From Helcococcus bovis (GTDB lineage: Bacteria > Bacillota > Clostridia > Tissierellales > Peptoniphilaceae): a stretch of DNA of 16,606 nt. The position numbers were made by a program, and so were the translations under genes. Shown here piece after piece: positions 15,191-16,606 of this stretch (position 1 is the first letter of the stretch; each line of letters starts with the position of its first letter). The DNA lies in NCBI RefSeq assembly GCF_046035435.1, contig NZ_JBFNFH010000027.1; one strand, given 5' to 3'. The notes under the pieces are model-generated. The model did no database searches, had not been told where the DNA came from, and saw only the letters and a list, made by a program, of their open reading frames with translations.

Positions 15191-15270
15191 AAAATAAAGC
15201 ATTCCCACTGACGGAACTAGTCCTCGGAGCAAAATCTCCTGCGGAGGTGCCTGCATGGGATTTTTTATTT
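15191..15270 (+). terminator. Nested hairpin element, copy A (terminator-like repeat)
   Basis: Shares with copy B (16171-16256) the blocks CCCACTGACGG, ACTAGTCCTC and TGCGGAGGTGCCTGC. Outer pairing: AAATAAA with TTTATTT and TCCCA with TGGGA. Next pairing: GG.AC with GTGCC (one mismatch), CTC with GAG. Apical stem GGAG (15226-15229) with CTCC (15236-15239). T-rich after the stem. It lies 13 bases after the stop of the CorC gene. Confidence 0.7.
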
Positions 15271-15323
15271 ATAATATTTGTGATGTTTCTAATTACTCCT
15301 ACGGGGTATATTATACTCTATAA
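15255..15323 (+). CDS. Possible 22-codon upstream ORF before the VOC gene
   Basis: An ATG seven bases after the GGAGG of element A opens a 22-residue frame beginning MGFFIYN, with five Tyr, ending TAA eight bases before the SD of the VOC gene. SD and spacing are ideal, and the frame covers a segment able to pair with that SD. It may be chance in AT-rich sequence. Confidence 0.25.
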   Translation: MGFFIYNICDVSNYSYGVYYTL

Positions 15324-15339
15324 ATAAAAAGGGAGTAAT
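15292..15339 (+). promoter_or_regulatory. Possible SD-sequestering stem upstream of the VOC gene
   Basis: ATTACTCC (15292-15299) is perfectly complementary to GGAGTAAT (15332-15339), which contains the SD of the next gene. ACTCC can instead pair with GGGGT at 15303-15307. The 11-bp palindrome GTATATTATAC (15306-15316) overlaps a -10-like sequence and could be an operator. Confidence 0.35.
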
Positions 15340-15340
15340 A

Positions 15341-16180
15341 ATGAATAAATTAAAAAATAGAATTGAAATTACACAGGCTGTACTGAACGTACAAAATTTA
15401 GATGAGATGGTAAATTATTATAATAAAAGCATTGGATTTAGCATTATTGAAAAAACTGACAAATACGCTATTTTAGGTGTGGAAAATAATGCATTTTTAA
15501 GATTAATAAAAAAAGAAGGGAATTTAAATAAAAATGTAACAGGACTCTATCATATTGCATATTTAGTGCCAAATAGAGAATCATTGTCTAATGAATTATT
15601 TTCTCTTTTAAGTAATAATGTTGAAATCTACGGAGCTGCCGATCATGGATATAGCGAAGCATTATATTTAAATGACCCAGAAGGAAATGGTATAGAAATT
15701 TATGTAGATAAGCCAAAATATGAATGGGATATAAGAGAAAATGGTGAAATAGTAGGAGCTACAGAACCTTTAGATCTCAGGGGATTATTATCAAAAAAAA
15801 CAATCGATTTACCACAAAAGATTTCAGTAGGGACTAAAATAGGACATATGCACTTATCAATCAGAGATTTAGATGATACATCAAGTTTTTACTTAGAAAA
15901 ATTAGGATTTGATAAAAAGTTTGAATTTCCTAAACAAGCTGTATTTATGGCATCTGGAGAATATCATCACGATATAGCATTAAATATTTGGAACTCAAGA
16001 GGAATGGAATTAAGAAATGAAGATGACATGGGCTTGAAGGAGTTTACAATTAAAGTATCAGAAGAAGACTTTGATTTAGTTGTAGAAAATTTTGAAAATT
16101 CAGATAATATTTTATCTCAAAATGAAAATGAATTGAAAATAAAAGATAATCAAAACATTGTTGTTAAAATAAAAAAATAA
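15341..16180 (+). CDS. Two-domain VOC/glyoxalase-like protein, CatE (catechol 2,3-dioxygenase-like) type
   Basis: 279 aa, near the 285 aa of B. subtilis CatE. Two VOC (beta-alpha-beta-beta-beta) units: residues about 8-125 and 165-275. The first holds LYHIAYL (His71) and LNDPEGNGIEIY (Glu119); the position of the first His of a typical VOC site is Gln here (ITQAVLNV). The second holds HMHLSIRDL (His169, His171) and YHHDIALN (His209, His210), but the final DPxGNxxE strand is degenerate (KDNQNIVV). A metal site is therefore plausible, but which residues form it is not clear. In B. subtilis CatE opens the ring of catechols; here the substrate is unknown. SD GGGAG precedes the ATG. The stop codon lies in the stem of element B. 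Confidence 0.85.
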   Translation: MNKLKNRIEITQAVLNVQNLDEMVNYYNKSIGFSIIEKTDKYAILGVENNAFLRLIKKEGNLNKNVTGLYHIAYLVPNRESLSNELFSLLSNNVEIYGAADHGYSEALYLNDPEGNGIEIYVDKPKYEWDIRENGEIVGATEPLDLRGLLSKKTIDLPQKISVGTKIGHMHLSIRDLDDTSSFYLEKLGFDKKFEFPKQAVFMASGEYHHDIALNIWNSRGMELRNEDDMGLKEFTIKVSEEDFDLVVENFENSDNILSQNENELKIKDNQNIVVKIKK

Positions 16181-16256
16181 AGGAATCCCACTGACGGCAC
16201 TAGTCCTCGCTCTGATGGAGCTGCGGAGGTGCCTGCGTGGGATTCTTTATTTTTTT
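16171..16256 (+). terminator. Nested hairpin element, copy B (terminator-like repeat)
   Basis: Outer stem of 20 pairs with one bulged G: A7-TAAAG plus AATCCCAC (16171-16191) with GTGGGATT plus CTTTA-T7 (16237-16256). Then internal loop TGAC/TGC, GGCAC (16196-16200) with GTGCC (16229-16233), CTC/GAG, and apical GCTC (16209-16212) with GAGC (16218-16221), loop TGATG. The VOC stop codon is in the left arm. Confidence 0.78.
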
Positions 16257-16519
16257 ATCTCATTTTTTTATTTTTAATTATTGTGGGTACTATTTTTTAT
16301 TGAAAAATTATCGCTTATTTTAATATTTTAATTTTGTGGGTAATTTTTTCGGTTTGATTTTTATCGCATTTTAGAAATTTTCTATTTTGAGATAATTTTA
16401 CATTGAAATTTTGTTATCGCTTATTTTAAAATCGAATTTTTGCGGACATTTTTAGCAAAAATTTTATTATCTCTTTTTGAATTTTCTTTTAATTGAGATA
16501 ATTCATACTTTTATACATA
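16255..16519. repeat. Five divergent tandem units with exact 53-bp period
   Basis: Units start at 16255, 16308, 16361, 16414 and 16467, each with TTATC(G/T)C, always 53 bp apart. A second conserved patch at unit positions 28-35 reads GTGGGTA, GAGATAA or GCGGACA. In units 3 and 5 it is GAGATAA, the complement or near complement of the TTATC(G/T)C start, making 35-bp inverted-end units. The rest is T-rich and variable. No gene is seen in this stretch. Confidence 0.75.
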
Positions 16520-16560
16520 AAAAAATAAAGGGTTCCACTTATGCACCTCCGCAAGAGCGA
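16519..16560 (-). repeat. Degenerate, inverted copy C of the hairpin element
   Basis: Read on the minus strand it gives TGCGGAGGTGC, four other bases, GTGG, AACCC, then TTTA-T7, matching the 3' half of copy B block by block. The 5' half is poorly conserved (GTTCAAC region, CGC-TCTT-GCG). Confidence 0.6.
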
Positions 16561-16577
16561 AAGTTGAACTGACCTCC

Positions 16578-16606
16578 TTAAAGTTGAAAATTAAAATCAA
16601 CTTTAA
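16578..16606. terminator. Hairpin at the right window edge
   Basis: TTAAAGTTGA (16578-16587) and TCAACTTTAA (16597-16606) are perfect complements with a 9-base loop. What follows is outside the window, so its role as terminator or part of a larger repeat is open. Confidence 0.5.

Noticed and set aside
15191..15270. T-box or other known riboswitch at element A
   Set aside because: No T-box bulge sequence and no match to riboswitch cores I know; both copies follow stop codons, and copy B has no gene after it within the window.

Overview
The window looks like chromosomal DNA of a low-GC, AT-rich Gram-positive anaerobe. Codon use is strongly A/T-ending, Shine-Dalgarno sites are strong (AGGAGG/GGAGG) and intrinsic terminators are frequent. 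The gene set (RlmCD-type methyltransferase, NptA-like phosphate transporter, LacD, ThyA/FolA of the Bacillus phage-like type, Pip, CorC/HlyC, CatE-like VOC protein) fits Firmicutes; a Peptoniphilaceae member such as Finegoldia or Parvimonas is my guess from style only, untested.

Layout. 1-1577 (minus): an operon of a DUF2089-type zinc-ribbon/HTH protein and a DUF4097 repeat protein, with a terminator at the window edge. 1736-3049 (plus): 23S rRNA m5U methyltransferase, followed by a gene-free 660-bp stretch holding a series of small hairpins and a six-unit array of about 63-bp repeats bounded by TCATAC/GTATGA. 3713-5317: Na/phosphate symporter with PhoU-like tail. 5384-6355: tagatose-1,6-bisphosphate aldolase with its own terminator. 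6427-8435: an operon of a cytoplasmic GH18 hydrolase and an alpha/beta-hydrolase esterase. 8546-10803: an islet of unrecognised genes (small two-TM protein, secreted protein, a secreted-protein gene with a broken 5' end, a possible PH-like protein) with a divergent promoter pair carrying twin operator-like sites and an (AT)10 tract between -35 and -10. 11024-12370 (minus): thyA-folA operon for dTMP and tetrahydrofolate recycling. 12462-15187 (plus): GNAT acetyltransferase, proline iminopeptidase, CorC/HlyC membrane protein. 15341-16180: two-domain VOC (CatE-like) protein.

The most interesting non-coding material is at the right end. Two nearly identical, nested hairpin elements follow the stop codons of the CorC gene and the VOC gene; their apical stems differ by compensatory base changes. 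A third, degenerate and inverted, copy lies at about 16519-16560, and between the second and third copies is a divergent tandem array with an exact 53-bp period. Each element also places a GGAGG seven bases before an ATG/GTG. No mobile-element gene, rRNA, tRNA or cas gene was recognised. The standard genetic code fits all genes.
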